A stretch of 64,000 nt of DNA from Neopestalotiopsis rosae. Its lineage: Eukaryota > Ascomycota > Sordariomycetes > Amphisphaeriales > Sporocadaceae. The notes under the pieces are model-generated. The model was given only the letters and a program-made list of their open reading frames with translations. It had not been told where the DNA came from and did not search any database. Shown one piece after another: positions 36,447 to 49,290 of the stretch. The translations under genes were made by a program, and so were the position numbers. The stretch covers positions 744,001 to 808,000 of the forward strand of contig JALGAS010000011.1 of the NCBI GenBank assembly GCA_023078685.1, read 5' to 3'. The number at the start of each line of letters is the position of its first letter. Position 1 is the stretch's first letter.

Positions 36447-36916
36447 TATTCTAAGGTCTGATTGGGTAATCATATACCTTAGGCACAGGGAAGCGTTCAA
36501 CTATAGATTCGTAGAATCGTCTGGTATAGGCTGGAAAACGTGGTTATATTGAAGCTTAAGGAGAGGAAGAAAGTAAACTAATTACAAATAAAATAACTCC
36601 CTTTTATACCCATTAAATCAACCAATAAGAACATTCTGGAATATATTATTAATTAATTGATTTATAATCAAGTTAATTAATAATACGGTTGATTTATAAT
36701 TAAGGAAAGTGGTAGAATACTATAGAAGGTATTTGGGTAGGGCTACCCTATAGTGTTGCCACCGCAATAACCACCACTTAGTGGGGTTTTACCGCACGTT
36801 AAAGATATCGTTAATAACCGATATCTTTACAGCCTTTATAGCTATTATAACGATATAATATGCGTTATAATGCTATTTTTATGCACTATCCGATGCTGTA
36901 TAACATCCGTGCAACA
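36447..36916 (-). repeat. Copia 5' LTR (right copy)
   Basis: A 470-bp copy. It begins TATT instead of TGTT on the plus strand, which is CA changed to TA at the element-strand LTR end. Confidence 0.95.
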
Positions 36917-39900
36917 ATTAATAAAATTATAATTATAATATAATAATCCTAAATAAAATAGCTATCCGTAATATTTAATTATACCGCGCTTTAATTATTT
37001 TAATTTATATTACCCCGTAAAGCTATATACCGTAATATATCGCTAGCCGTAAATAGCGTTATTTATTAAATAATTGCTATTAATAATTCTAAATATTATT
37101 ATTATTATAGCTAATCCTATAATTTTATTATTATTTAGGCTAAAAATTATAAAAAGCTTTTTCGGCACTAAAACCGCGGTCCTAGCCCTTAGCTAACGTA
37201 ATTCTATTATTTATTATTTATTATTTATTATTTATCTTCTTCGTTTTCTCGGTAATTAGCAAAACCTTTATCTCCTACCTCTCTAATTATCCTAAAATAT
37301 ATCGTATATAATAGCTATAAAATCTTTCGTCGTAAATTAATAATCCTAATTAAATTATATTTCTATTATTTAAATAAATAGCGTACGTTTACGATAATAT
37401 AATTTAATTAGCCGCTTTTTGCTTTTTATTTTAAACCGGATTTGCGTATTAAAAGTATAGGTTCGATTCCGAAAATTATCGATTAAATAATCGGCTTTTT
37501 TAGGGGCTTATCCGTACCCGGGGGGTTACCGGTATTTAGGGTTTTTATTCCGTATTTAAATAAATTATTGCTAAAGGTCTTTATATAGCCTTATAGCTAC
37601 GGCTCGGTTACGAAAATTTATAATATAATCGTCCCCCTTTAGGAAGCCTTTTAGCAATATTTAAAATAAATTAATTACTAATAATAATTTCTCTCTTAAC
37701 GTAGCTAGTTATGCTTTATAAAGAGATTTAATATAATAAAGGAAAAATGAATTTTTATTTTCGATTAAATATTATTCGATTATATTAATAAAATAAATAT
37801 AAAATAATAAGGAAAAAAAAGGGAAGGCCGAATTTAGTCGATTAGTTCGGTAACCGGATACCGAGCCTTAGGGCTAAATAATCGTTAAAAATAAAGCCGG
37901 GGCTTAAATTTTAATAAAAAAAGCTTTATACGGTTTAATATACCGTTTTACCGGGGTGCCTTTATTTTTGCTTTTTATTTTGCTATATTAATTAAAATAT
38001 AATATTAACTTAATTATATACCTTTTTGCTATTTCCTATAATTATTTTAAATATCTTTTTAAAAAATTAAATAAATTTGCCTTAAAGGCTTTAGCGTAAG
38101 CATTATTCCTGCGCTCGTTATTAAGCTAGGCTATTTTCTCGCTTTTCGTTTATAGCTTTAACCCTTTAATATTTAAATAATAAAGGCCTATTCCCGTTAA
38201 GCGAAAATAATTTATAAAAAAATGCGGAAAATTAATTAGCTTGCGATAAGCTCGCTTAATATTACGGATATAAATAGCGTTTACGTAAAAAACGATTAAT
38301 ATAGCGCAATTTATTTAATATTTATAACGTCCTAATATTTTAGCTTAATATATTTTAAAAATTTTAATTATCGTTATCGTTATCGCCGGCTTTTATTATT
38401 TTAAATAATAGCACCGGGATATTATTATTATAATTATTACCGCTATAATCTTTTTCCTCCCCTTTTTTTCTTTACCCTTTATTATTTACGATTATTATTT
38501 TTCGGTCGTTTTCCGCTTTTCCTAATATAATTAATAGCCGTAAATTTTACTGCGCTTTTTATAAAAAGCCGTCCCGTTATGCGGCCGTTATAACGCGTAA
38601 TTATTTTAGCCGCTCCGTATTTATCGGATAAATAAATGCGGAGGCCCCCTAATTTAAAAGGGATTTCGCATCGTAAGCCTACGGCTCTAAATCTTTATCG
38701 CTATCGTTTTTAAATACTATTTTTTTTTATTAGCTAAATCGTCCGGTTTATTTTTATTTAGGATATATATTATTAGAATATTATGCCCGGTTACCGTTAT
38801 AAATATAACCGGCGCATCCCTCTCCGCTTACGCAAACGTCCTATAAATTCTTCCTCTCCGCGCAGCGAAAATATTCCCGCTCCGAAAAAGCAGCAAAAAC
38901 TTATAATAGCGCTATTTTTAAATTTTTATTACTAAACGGGACCGAACGAGGGAGATTAAAGTCTTTTTTATAGCTAATACGGTTTTTTTTATATTTTAGC
39001 GATTTTTAAACCGGCTTATTTAGCAGCTAAATTAGTGCTATCGCCGTCGGCAGCCTATCCAAAATAGGATATTTATTTCGGATAAATTTATATTCGTGCT
39101 ATACGGCTTTTTACGCAATTTAATACTTTATATACTATTAGCTATATATTTTTTTATTTATCGTTATATTTATTTTATAATATACCTTAATTAGGCTCGT
39201 CCTTCTCCTCGTTCTCCTTTTTGCTTTTGTTTTTGCTCTTTTTTTATTTCTTTTTCTCCTTTTTTTTAGGCTTAATACGGTATTTTTAAAAGGCGTCGGC
39301 TGCGCTAGCAAGGAAAATACGTTATATAGGTTTTAACGACCCGCGCTAATATTTATAATAGCTTTTTTCCTTTTTTTTTTTGCGCGATAAAATAATATAA
39401 TAATAATCGGGTAATAATAGCGTTTTTTTATTATATGCGCACGCATATTAATTTTATTACTTTATAATTGCGCTAGCTAAATTATTGCTTATAATAAATT
39501 ATTATTAGTAATTATTTTTAATTTTTAAATATAAAGCGTATTAGGGCACGATTTTAATAATGCTTATAAAATTAAAGATATTATATTAAAACCTTATTAT
39601 AATAGCCTTTTTCGTAATTGCCTTATTATAATTTAATTATTTTTAATAATAAATATTATAATACGACGATATTAGTCCTTATCGGGATTTTATTTCGGCG
39701 TTATCGCGAAAATAGGCGCGGCCGCATTTAATACGTATTAATAGCTAGATATTCGATAAAAATTACGTTAGCTTTAGAAATAATAATATATAAAAGGCTT
39801 ATTTATATATTAAATCCAAAACTTATATTTTAAATACGTTTTTCGCAAATAAAAAAATAATAATAGGCTCGTTTAAATTTTTGCTAATTTAAATACGAGA

Positions 39901-40039
39901 ATTTTTATTCTTTTTTGCCTTTATTTTTTCGACGGGAATTACGCATTTTTTTATTATTGCCTTTATTTTATTTTAAATGCCGTTTTTTACCTAAAATCTC
40001 GGAAGCTCGAATCGTATTCGGCTATTATAATAAAAATAT

Positions 40040-40890
40040 TTATTAAATATAACGCTTTAAATTTAATACCCTTAAATATCCTAATTCGCATATATAAAAT
40101 AGCGCTTTAGCCGTTTATTAATTTTATATTTTTAGCAGATTTAAGCCTTTGCGAGGACGAGCCGGAATATATATTCCGACCTTTTAGCGATAATTAGCAC
40201 GCTAAAAAATCGGCATATTATTATAAAGCTATTATCGCTAAATCCGACGAGTATTTTAGCGCCGTTATATAATTATTTATCGCGGCGCGTAGCGATTACC
40301 TAATAGCCCTTATAGCCGGTTAAGCGGAGGCTATATTAAACCTCCCTTTTATAAGCACCGGCGATTTATATTATATTAAAGCGGATTTTTTTCTTCAGCG
40401 CTTAAACGTTTTTTACCGCGCGGTAGCTAATAATTCCTAATATTTAAGCCGGGTATTATACGCGGGCATTAAATATAATAAAAACCCCTAATAGCTCCCC
40501 GGCGCCGCGTTAAGCGTTTTTTAATAGCGCGGCAAAAACCCGGTGCGTACCGGATAAAAGGCCGCCGAAATTATATTTTAAATATTGCGCAAAATTCCCG
40601 CTCGGAAGCTTTATATAATAATGCTATTAGAGGTTTAAAGCGACGGCTATTGCGATATCCCGTCCGCGAAGCAAGCTATTAAAAATAAAATCCTAAATCG
40701 CAGGCCTATCGCGACCGCATTATTAATTATTAAATTTATAAAATCGCTTTAAACGTCGGGAATACCTAAGCTTTTCGAAAGCCGCTTTTATTCCTATTAC
40801 GCCGCTACCCGTAACGTTTTAAAATGCGCATAAATCGGCGAGGTTTACGACGTCGCGCGTAAGCTCCGGCGTTTTTTATCGTAAAGCGGC
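40040..40890 (+). pseudogene. RIP fossil of a protein gene, unrecognised
   Basis: One frame of about 280 codons in which nearly all stops are TAA or TAG, as expected when CAA, CAG or TGG suffer RIP. Readable parts include FLADLSLCEDEPEYIFRPF, KADFFLQRLNVFYRAVAN, RPIATALLIIKFIKSL and IGEVYDVARKLRRFL. Amino acid make-up is that of a folded, partly basic protein. I do not recognise the family. Edges are approximate. Confidence 0.5.
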
Positions 40891-41979
40891 GCCCCCCCGA
40901 TATAAAAAATCGGCATTTTAATTAGCATTTCTTTTTAATACCGGACTAAGCAATAAACGAGCTAATATATTTATTAATTTAGCCTAAGGCTTAATTTAAT
41001 TCTTATTTGCGTTATTTATTTTGGCTTTTTGCGCCTTTTAGGCGAGTAAAGCTTTCCCGCGCTAAATCGCGAAAATCTCCCCGATTTGCTTAAAGGTTTT
41101 AGCACGAGCCTTTATGCGGTTTATACGTCGATTTTATTATTATTCGTTAGGTAATTAGCAATATTAATTTGCATTTTTTTATTAATTATAAATTAATCGT
41201 ATTTTTATTATATTTATATAATAATTATATAATAGGATTATAAGGCCCGTTAAAAGCGGCGAAATTATTAATATATATAAAACGATTAAAAAAACGAAAT
41301 AAAAATAACGAATAAATATATTTAGCTATAAAAGGCTATATAATAAAAATAAGCAAGGCAAAATTAATTAATTTATAATAGCAAAATATATAAGCTAAAA
41401 TAAATAAAGGAAAAAAAAAAGCGGAAATGCCGTAATAGCTAAAACTACTAATATTAATACTTTAATAAGGGTATTAATATATAATAAAGACCCTTTATAT
41501 TTTTAAATAACGATTATAAAATCCTAAATTCCCGTTTTTATTACTATAAAAAAAACTTCTTTCCTTATTAAATCGATAATTAAAAAATTATAAAGCACCA
41601 CTATTAAAAAAAAGCAATAAATACTTTAGCTAATAGCTAAAAAAATAAAAGTTCCTTTAATAGCTTAGCTTTTTTAAAAAATATAATTTTCTTTTATAAT
41701 TTTTTTTATAAAATAAATTTCTTTTATAAAAAAAAAATACCGAATTTGGATTATAAAAATAGGTTATTTGCCTATATAGTAATAAATAAAAAAAATAAGC
41801 TATATAAATTATTTAAAATAAAATTACCAAAAAATCCTATTTTTAAAAAAGCTTTAGCTAAATAAAAAAAGGACTAATAATAAAAGGCAATCTGCCAAAA
41901 AATTATAAAAAATATATAAAAAAATATATTCTAATTTATTTATAAAAATAAAGCAGCTTATAAATATTTAATTAACGTA

Positions 41980-42330
41980 ATATAGGTCTTTAAAAAAATA
42001 TAATAGCGACGGAAATTTTAAAAAATTTAAAGCCCGTATTATAGCTAAAAGGTTTATATAACGCCTTAATATAAATTATAGCGAGATAATAATAACGAAA
42101 AGCTAAATTACTAATAAAAAAGCATAGCTTTATTCTTATAATATTAAATAATTCTATATTTTATAATTTATAAACGGAAGATATAATAGCTATTTATATA
42201 AACGATTTTTTTTTTAGCCCTAAAAAATAACGTTTTAAAAAACTAATTATAAAGCTTAAAAAGGAGATTTAATTAAAGGATTTAAGTAATATTAAATAAT
42301 TCCTCGGGGTTAAAAAATAAAAAGCAAATT
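41980..42330 (+). pseudogene. RIP fossil of Ty1/Copia reverse transcriptase
   Basis: The frame reads KKFKARIIAKRFI (the KARLVAKGF motif), then NINYSE, and further on YINDFFFSP in place of YVDDFLFFSP, followed by KLIIKLKKEI, LKDLSNIK and FLGVKK (LKDLG-IKWFLGV). Stops are TAA where Q or W would be. The interval between the KARLVAKGF and YVDD motifs is shorter than usual, so a piece is lost. This is an older Copia copy than the one at 31-37 kb. Confidence 0.75.
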
Positions 42331-43194
42331 ATTTATTAAATAAATACCTAAATCCGTTTATATAATTTGCGTTTAATGCTTGCTTAGCTACGTTAAGCGA
42401 CGCTTTTTAAACCTAATTTAAAATCGCTAAGCGTAATTATCGGTATCGTATAATATTCCTTTTTTTTTTAATTAAATTGTAAAAAAAGGGGAAAAAGCAC
42501 GCTATATACTATTAATATCCAAATCGTTTATTATAATTTATTGCGCACCAAAATAATCTTTATAAAATAACCAGCTCTAAGCTTTATATTCTACTCCCTA
42601 ATATCCAGATAATCCCAACTTTAAGCAATTAATTAAGCATTTATCCTTAGCTATTTATTTTAATTAAGAAAGGAACGGCAATATTTATAAATATAAAAGG
42701 ATCTCCCGCTCCTAATTCTCACTTAACCTTCCTCCTTTTTCTTTATATATTTATTACCAGCTTATTATTGCCTTTAATTATCGTAAATCTTTACCTTTTT
42801 TATTAAGCTTTATTAAGCTTTATTTTTTCTCTAAGCTTTATTTTTTTTACTAAGCTTTACTTTTTTCTCCTTCTAGTATTTATCGTTAGCGCTTTTAAAA
42901 TAATAAAGGATAAAATAACCCTTAAAAAAACGAGCAAAACCTTTAAGTCCGTAAAAGGCTCGATTATACCCATTCCTGCTTCCGGCCGCTCGGCTCGGCG
43001 CTTATTTAGCCGCAAACCCTTTATTTTTGCTATACCCTACGTTTCTAACCTTAATATCGGGATTCCCTAGCCCGGCTTTGCAGGTCCCTAGCACCCTTTT
43101 CCCGGTAGTCCTAGCGCTCCTACCTTACCTTAGGGCTCACCTTAGGATTATTTAAGCCCCTAATAGCACTAGAACCAGACAGCCTCCCAGGGCT

Positions 43195-43520
43195 ATAATG
43201 GCTTCCCTCCGCATTAGACTGGTTATTAGCAACCAGCTCCTATATAGGCTTATTAGTCAGGTTTTTATTAGCAGCCGCCTGGCTTCCCTCCTTAGCTGCC
43301 TCCTGGATAGGGTTATAAGCCAGGTTATTAGCCGGGATTTTATTATTAGCCGCCTAGCTTCCTTCCTTAGCCGCCTATTAAATAGGATTATAAGCTATAT
43401 TATTAGCCAAAATTCTATTATTAGCCGCCTAGCTATTATCGGCCCGCTCCGAAATAAAATTATTAGCCGGGTTATTAGCTAAAATTCTATTAGCAGCCGT
43501 TTAGCTACCCTTTTTAACCG
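43195..43520 (+). repeat. Imperfect tandem repeat, unit about 65 bp
   Basis: Four diverged units, each with ATTAGCCGCCT followed by a CTTCCTTAGC-like part and GGATTATAAGC. The unit gives a fortuitous 94-codon open frame. It has somewhat more CpA and TpG than its surroundings. Confidence 0.7.
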
Positions 43521-43909
43521 CCTCCTAAAAATTAGCAGCCTCTAGCCGGTAATTAAAACTAAAAGCCCTAAAATTATACCGATCCGATTAATCCTAGCGA
43601 TATTTTTTCGAATGCCCCCTAAAGCGCCGGTCTCCTTTAATTTACCTTTTAAAACTCCGTTTTTAATCGTTATAGCAAAAATAAGCATTTATAAGCCGAT
43701 CGCGCCGTTTTTATAAATAGCTTCTAATCGGCCCGCTCTTATTTAACCGGATCCCGTTATCCCAGCTCCGGCGCTATTAGCTTACGCGAGGGCTCCTTTA
43801 ATATTTATAATATTTATACCGTTCCTAATAACCCCTCGAATTCTCTAGCTAAGCGGATTCGTCGTAATCGCGAAATTACCCGCTCTCGCAAGCATTAGGC
43901 CCCTTCGCC

Positions 43910-44012
43910 TAAAACTCTAGCTTCCGGGACCCCTTTATTTAAAACTCCAGCATTTAAAACTCTAGCATCTAAAACTCCAGCATCCAAAACTCCAGCATTT
44001 AAAACTTTAGCA
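43910..44012 (+). repeat. 15-bp tandem repeat, about six units
   Basis: Units of the form AAAACTCCAGCATTT with small changes, head to tail. In one frame they would code a K-T-P-A-S/F pentad, so they may be part of an old coding repeat. Confidence 0.75.
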
Positions 44013-45599
44013 TCTAATATTATTAAAAAAACGTCCGAGCCGAGCCGTGCTAATAATTCTCCTCGGCCTATCCTATATTTAGGCTACCTAAAAAATATTA
44101 TATATAGCTAATCCGATAATTAATATTAAGATTTTATTAAAATAAAACTTATAAAAGCCGATAAATATAAGCGCTATTATAAAAATAACCACGCTTATAT
44201 CCCTATATAAATTATTTATTTTTAAATAAGGTTTTAAATCCTATTTATATAATTTCTAATTAAATTTATAATATTAATAAACCCGAAATCCTTAATATAA
44301 TTACCAAATTCTATTAATATATAAATAGCAAGCTTAAAAATAAAAGCAAATATAAAATTATTATTAAGGCATTTTTAGAAATATACTAGCCTAACGATAA
44401 AAAAAATAAAAAAAACGTCATTAGCGATAAAAATAATAAAAATAATAAGGGTAGCAACGGCGGCAAAGTCGATAAAGACGGTAACGATAATAATAAAAAA
44501 ATGCTCTAAAGCATAAAAAAATCTAGAAATTAAAAGAAATATAATATAAATTAACTAAAAAATAAAGCTTAAATATTCGGCCGGCGTTACGATTATATTT
44601 CCCCTAGGGATTTCTTATTTTCCTTTTCCGTATTTTCGCGTTTTTATTTAGCTTTACCTAAAGGCCTTTCGCTATATTTTTATATAGCAAGCAATTTATA
44701 GCTTAATTTTTATTTCGAACCTTTTTAATACTAAATATACGAAAGATTGCCTAACGTTTTATCGAATTAGCTTTATAGCTATATAGGGTAATATTATAAT
44801 AGCTATTATAATAATTTATAATTTTATAATTTTATAATTTTAATAGCTATTTAATAATTAATATTATTATATTTTATTATATAATATATTATCGGAGCTA
44901 TACGCTAAATTTATAAGCGGTTTAATAACCGCCTTTATAATATAATTTCGAGGCTTTTATATGCTTAAATATATTAAATTTACCTTACTTTCGCTATTTA
45001 TTAATTTAATGCTATAATCCTAAAAAATTTAATAAACTCGCGTAAATATTTTATAAATAATGCTATATTTAAATTATATTTTTTATTATTAAAGCTGCTT
45101 CGTTAGAATTACGGATTTTTTATAATTTTAAATTAAATCTTATCGCAATACTCGAAAAGAAAAAAATCACTAATAGATCCGGATTATACCGGGCTTTAGT
45201 TTTAGAATTATTTTATAAATATCCGAATAGCCGTCGCAAAATTATATAATAGCTTAATTCGCGATTATACTAAAAAATAAAATATAATTTTTACGTACGC
45301 ATTATAAATACGCTATAAGCTTAAATAACGGCTAAATTTTTCGCGGTTTAACCGGAATAAAACGAAATTATATAAATCTAAAAATAGCGCGTTAAATTAT
45401 ATTTAATCCGGTCGCTATTAATATACCGGCCGCGAATATTAAAATATTTATTTGCTAAATTTACGTTTAAAATAAGCCGTACGGGAAGCGATCCCGCGAT
45501 ATATATAATTATAAAAGGCATTTAATACGTAAATATAGCTTAACGGCTACGATCGCTAAATTATTAATTATATTTATTTATTTTAAAGCCGAATATAAT

Positions 45600-46960
45600 A
45601 ATCGTAATAGATTTAATATAAAATTAAAGATTATTATTTTAAACGAAAATCCTTCCGAATTAAAAAAGAACTCGGGCGCCGGGAGGTCCGCTCCGAGATT
45701 TTAGGCGGTGCCTAGCCTTAAAATATTACCTACGATAAACGATATCGATAACGGATAAAAGCGAAAATAATTTAGCGTTTTTCGCGACCCCGTGCCTTTT
45801 TACGAAATTAAGCGGTTTCGCTCGTTAAAGCACTAATAATACGCGTTAAGCTAGCTTTCCGAAAACGGCGTTAGGTAATTCGGCTAATATATCCGGGCGC
45901 TATTCGGCTTTTAGGGGATTATAAATCCGGATTATAAGGACTCGTATATCCTCGTACCGGCGGATTAATCGTCGCTTAAGCTTATTAATATTTTTCCTTT
46001 ATTTAGCCGAAACCGGTGCCCCGAGCGGCGCGCCGAAAGGCCGGTATATAGCATATCCTAATATTTGCGCAGCTGCTAACCGCATTAGCGATATAAGCTC
46101 GACGATTATAAAACCACTTTCGCCCGCGCTATCGCCTAATTTAGCAAATATCCGAGGACCGGCGTCGAGCTAAATAATTTCCTAAAAGCCGGCTTTTTTA
46201 AAAAAATAAATAGCTCCTATTTCTGCTATTACGATAATTGCGTTAACCCTAATTATATTTGCTACGAGCCCTCGGACGCTAATTACGATAAAAAGTATTA
46301 CCGCGAAAAGGCCGCCTTTTATCGGCGGGAAAATAAGGTAATACCCGAATATTATTAGCGGTATTAAATTTTTTATTTAATGCGAATAAACCGGCCGTTG
46401 CGACGCTTTAAAAAAAACGCACCGCTAACGATTTTTAGCCCGCTTCGCTAACGATTTATAAAGCATATTTAATCTAATTTTCGGTCCTCTAATAGGCGCT
46501 ATATATATTATAAACCGGTCCAGCCCAGCGCCCGGGTAATTAGGTAACGTTCCTATCGCTTAAGGACCGGCTACCGCTATCGGCCGCGCTACGCGAGGGG
46601 GCACGAGCTCCCGGGCCGCTGCATTACGAGGATAAGGCGGTTAAAAGGGCTAGAGGCGCCGCTCTTAACCGGCCGTCGCTCGTATACCTATTTTATAAAG
46701 CTATTAAGGGCTTTTACCGATTTACGAAGCTTTAAGCGCATTTAATATATAAATATAACCGCTCCGAAAATAAAAAAATGCTAATCCGAGAGGTACGCAA
46801 AACGGCGTCGCTATAGCTAATATATTAAAACGAGGCTTCGTCGGAAATAAGGCGCAAAAACGGGTTTACGAAGGCAAAGCTGCTATAAACCTTATAAAAA
46901 AAATTCTAATAGCGCGATATTACGGCTTAGGGTTTACGCTAATAATCGCAGCTATTAATA
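45600..46960 (+). pseudogene. RIP fossil of a large unknown protein gene
   Basis: A frame with only TAA and TAG stops runs from about 45600 to at least 46430. Readable parts: VFRDPVPFYEIKRFRSLKH, LFGF-GIINPDYKDSYILVP, INIFPLFSRNRCPERR, FARAIA-FSKYPRTGVEL, and SSYFCYYDNCVNPNYICYE, with four cysteines that could bind metal. After about 46450 a neighbouring frame carries on (FYKAIKGFYRFTKL, YNRSENKKMLIREVRKTASL), so a frameshift has occurred. The sequence has clear coding character, but I do not recognise the family; a large DNA transposon gene is my guess. Confidence 0.5.
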
Positions 46961-47129
46961 TTTATAATAATTTATAAAAACGGTATATAAATAATTAATT
47001 AAATAAAAATATAAAAACGAATATAATTTAAATTATATTAAATCCGCCCGTAATTATTAAAATAATAAAGGGGCTTAACGCAAAAATATATTATTTAATC
47101 CTAATTATTTTAAATTAACCGCAAATTAT

Positions 47130-48440
47130 CGCGTCGCGTCTACTTATTAGCCCTTTTTATTTACGATTTTTCCTTTTAATGCCTCCCCGGCTATTCGCTT
47201 TTGCGAAATCGGCTATTTTAGCCTAAAAAAAGCCGCCGAGCGATGCTTTAAAGGCGTTATATTCGCCTTTAGCTTACGGCTTTACCCGGACATAAATAAA
47301 AAGGGCCTAAACGTCGGCGGCGAGCTATTTCCGTAATACGGCGACGTTATTTTTATCCTTAAGCTTTATTAAGCCGAGGCCATTTATTAGGATTATTTAA
47401 TAATACCGGGCGCATAGCACGTCGACGCGGGCGAGCACTTTTTAAAAAACGTCCTCGACCGCCTTAAGCCCGTCGGCGAATTTTAAATCGTCGATAACCG
47501 ATTTAAAATTATCGTTTACGGCCGCGCCGCAGGCGCAGCCGCGCGCGAACGGAAACGCGCCGTATTTAATCGCGAATTTTTTAGGCTTAGGCGACGGGCG
47601 GTCGTCCTTTTTAACGCCTAGGTCGTCGCCGTCGTCCCTGGGCTCCGCTTTAGCATATTTAACCGATTATTAGGCGCCGCGGAGGCCGGGCTCGAAACTC
47701 GCTACGGCCTTATCGAAAGCCGGATCGACGACGACGACGGGGTCGTCGGCCACCGCCTCCGCGGGTATAAGGAACCCGGCGGGCCCGATCGCGACTTTAG
47801 CGGCGGCGAGCTTTTTTTCGGTAAGCTTTCGGTAAACGACGGAGTCTAATTAGGATAAATCGACGGGCTGGGCCCGCCGCGTTTTTTGCACGCCGCGGCT
47901 ATATCCGGTTAAGCGGTAATACGTCTTAATATTAGCAAAATAGCATACGAAAGGATAGCTAAAGCCGTAAAGCACGATTTACGTACGCACGCCGTATAAA
48001 AAATTCCGGAATAAAATCTCGAGTAATCGATCGAAGCGCGGGCCGCCGGCGCCTATAGCGAGGAGCGCGTTAAAATCCTTTTTACGCTTATTACGGATAT
48101 TTTTGCCCTTTTTTGCCAATTCCACGATTACCGGGAATATATCGCGCTAATTTTTTAAATCCGTTTCCGCGTCCTCTAATTATTATTAATTTACGGCAAT
48201 TTTTTTAACGAGCTCCGAAACCTACTCCTAAAAGGTTTTATTATTTTATATAATTATATCGATTACGGTAAAAATCTCCTTAAAAACCGTAGCTAGGCTA
48301 GAAAAGCCGTCGAGGCATTATTCGATAGTAAATACTTTTTAAAAAAATAAGCTATTTTCCGAAACCCTAATAACGTTTAAAACGCCGGCGTCGCTCGGCT
48401 CGAATCGCTCGCTAATTATTATTTTTACGATTATTATTTA
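47130..48440 (-). pseudogene. RIP fossil of a protein gene of about 430 codons, unrecognised
   Basis: A single minus-strand frame with TAA or TAG as the only breaks. Readable parts in order: ERFEPSDAGVLNVIRV, CLDGFSSLATVFKEIFTV, IFPVIVELAKKGKNIRNKR, LLAIGAGGPRFDRLLEILFR, LYGFSYPFVCYFANIKTYYR, DSVVYRKLTEKKLAAAKVA, PAFDKAVASFEPGLRG, KYGAFPFARGCACGAAVND, DDLKFADGLKAVEDVF. The reading is remarkably clear for RIP DNA because GC-rich codons without CpA are unaffected. I do not recognise the family. It is convergent with the fossil at 45.6-47 kb. Confidence 0.55.
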
Positions 48441-48989
48441 AAATAAATAGGCTAAAACGGAGGCTTTTTTAAATATAAAAGCTAAAGTGGAAATCGAGAT
48501 AAATAGCTTTTCGGGCTTAATAATTATTAAAGGTAAAATAGCATACACCCGAATAGCGAGCCCGGGAGAAACTCCTAGCGTTTTTTATAGCGACGAAATA
48601 TTGCGCAATAAGCTAATCTAAATACCTAGCTCTAAAGGCCGGCGCTAAATTCGTCCGCGGCGAGGTATTCGCCCCTAAGCGAGCGGCTCCTTAGCATACG
48701 CTATAATATAAAATTACCCGTAAAAAATTCGCGCCTAAGGCTTAAAATATAGCTGCCCGCTATCCGGGTTTATTTAAATTAGCGATTTTCGCTATAAAAA
48801 CGGTTGCTTATTTATACTTTTTTATTATATATAAATTGCCTTCCTTCCCTAAAAAAAATAATAATTCTAACCTATTTAATATATTTAAATATAAATATAT
48901 TATAAATATATTTTTAATATTTAATAGCAAGCGAGGACCCTGCTAATCCCGCTACGGCCCTTTAGCGAAGCAAAAAACGAAAAACGGTA

Positions 48990-49290
48990 TTAATAGCTAA
49001 AGGAATTTAGCAGGGTTCGTTATCGCAAATAGCGACTCGGATTCTAAAAAAAAGCTTTTAAGCAATAAAAAGGAATTAAAAAAGGATTCGGAGGAGGAAT
49101 CGGAAGAGGAACTTTCCGATTTTTATAATAAAAGCGAGGACGACGACAATAACGATAAAAATAATAATAAAAAGGATAACGCAAAAAGGGGCGATTTTAA
49201 CGAGGGTAAAAAGGATAATTATAGCGATAATAAAAATAAGGATTCCGATATCGATATTAAAAAAAATAGCTTTTTTTAGCTATTCGCAAC
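48990..49290 (+). pseudogene. RIP fossil: acidic low-complexity coding stretch
   Basis: A frame without stops for about 90 codons, rich in Asp, Glu, Lys, Ser and Asn (IANSDSDSKKKLLSN, KKDSEEESEEELSDF, NNNKKDNAKRGDF). It may be the N-terminal part of the gene fossil that follows. Confidence 0.45.

Larger units (their letters stand above)
31152..36921 (-). mobile_element. Ty1/Copia LTR retrotransposon, nearly complete
   Basis: An element of 5,760 bp (31157-36916) read on the minus strand, flanked on both sides by the 5-bp duplication ATTAA (31152-31156 and 36917-36921). LTRs are each 470 bp and differ at three places, so insertion is fairly recent. The internal part holds, in element order, a primer site like the initiator-tRNA anticodon arm, a leader, one gag-pol frame, and a purine tract. 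It sits inside RIP-mutated DNA but itself keeps normal CpA and TpG. Two of three LTR differences and two stop codons in pol are C-to-T at CpA, so it has had light RIP. Confidence 0.95.

Noticed and set aside
43198..43482. 94-codon plus open frame with Ile/Ser/Leu repeats
   Set aside because: It is the fortuitous reading of a tandem repeat.
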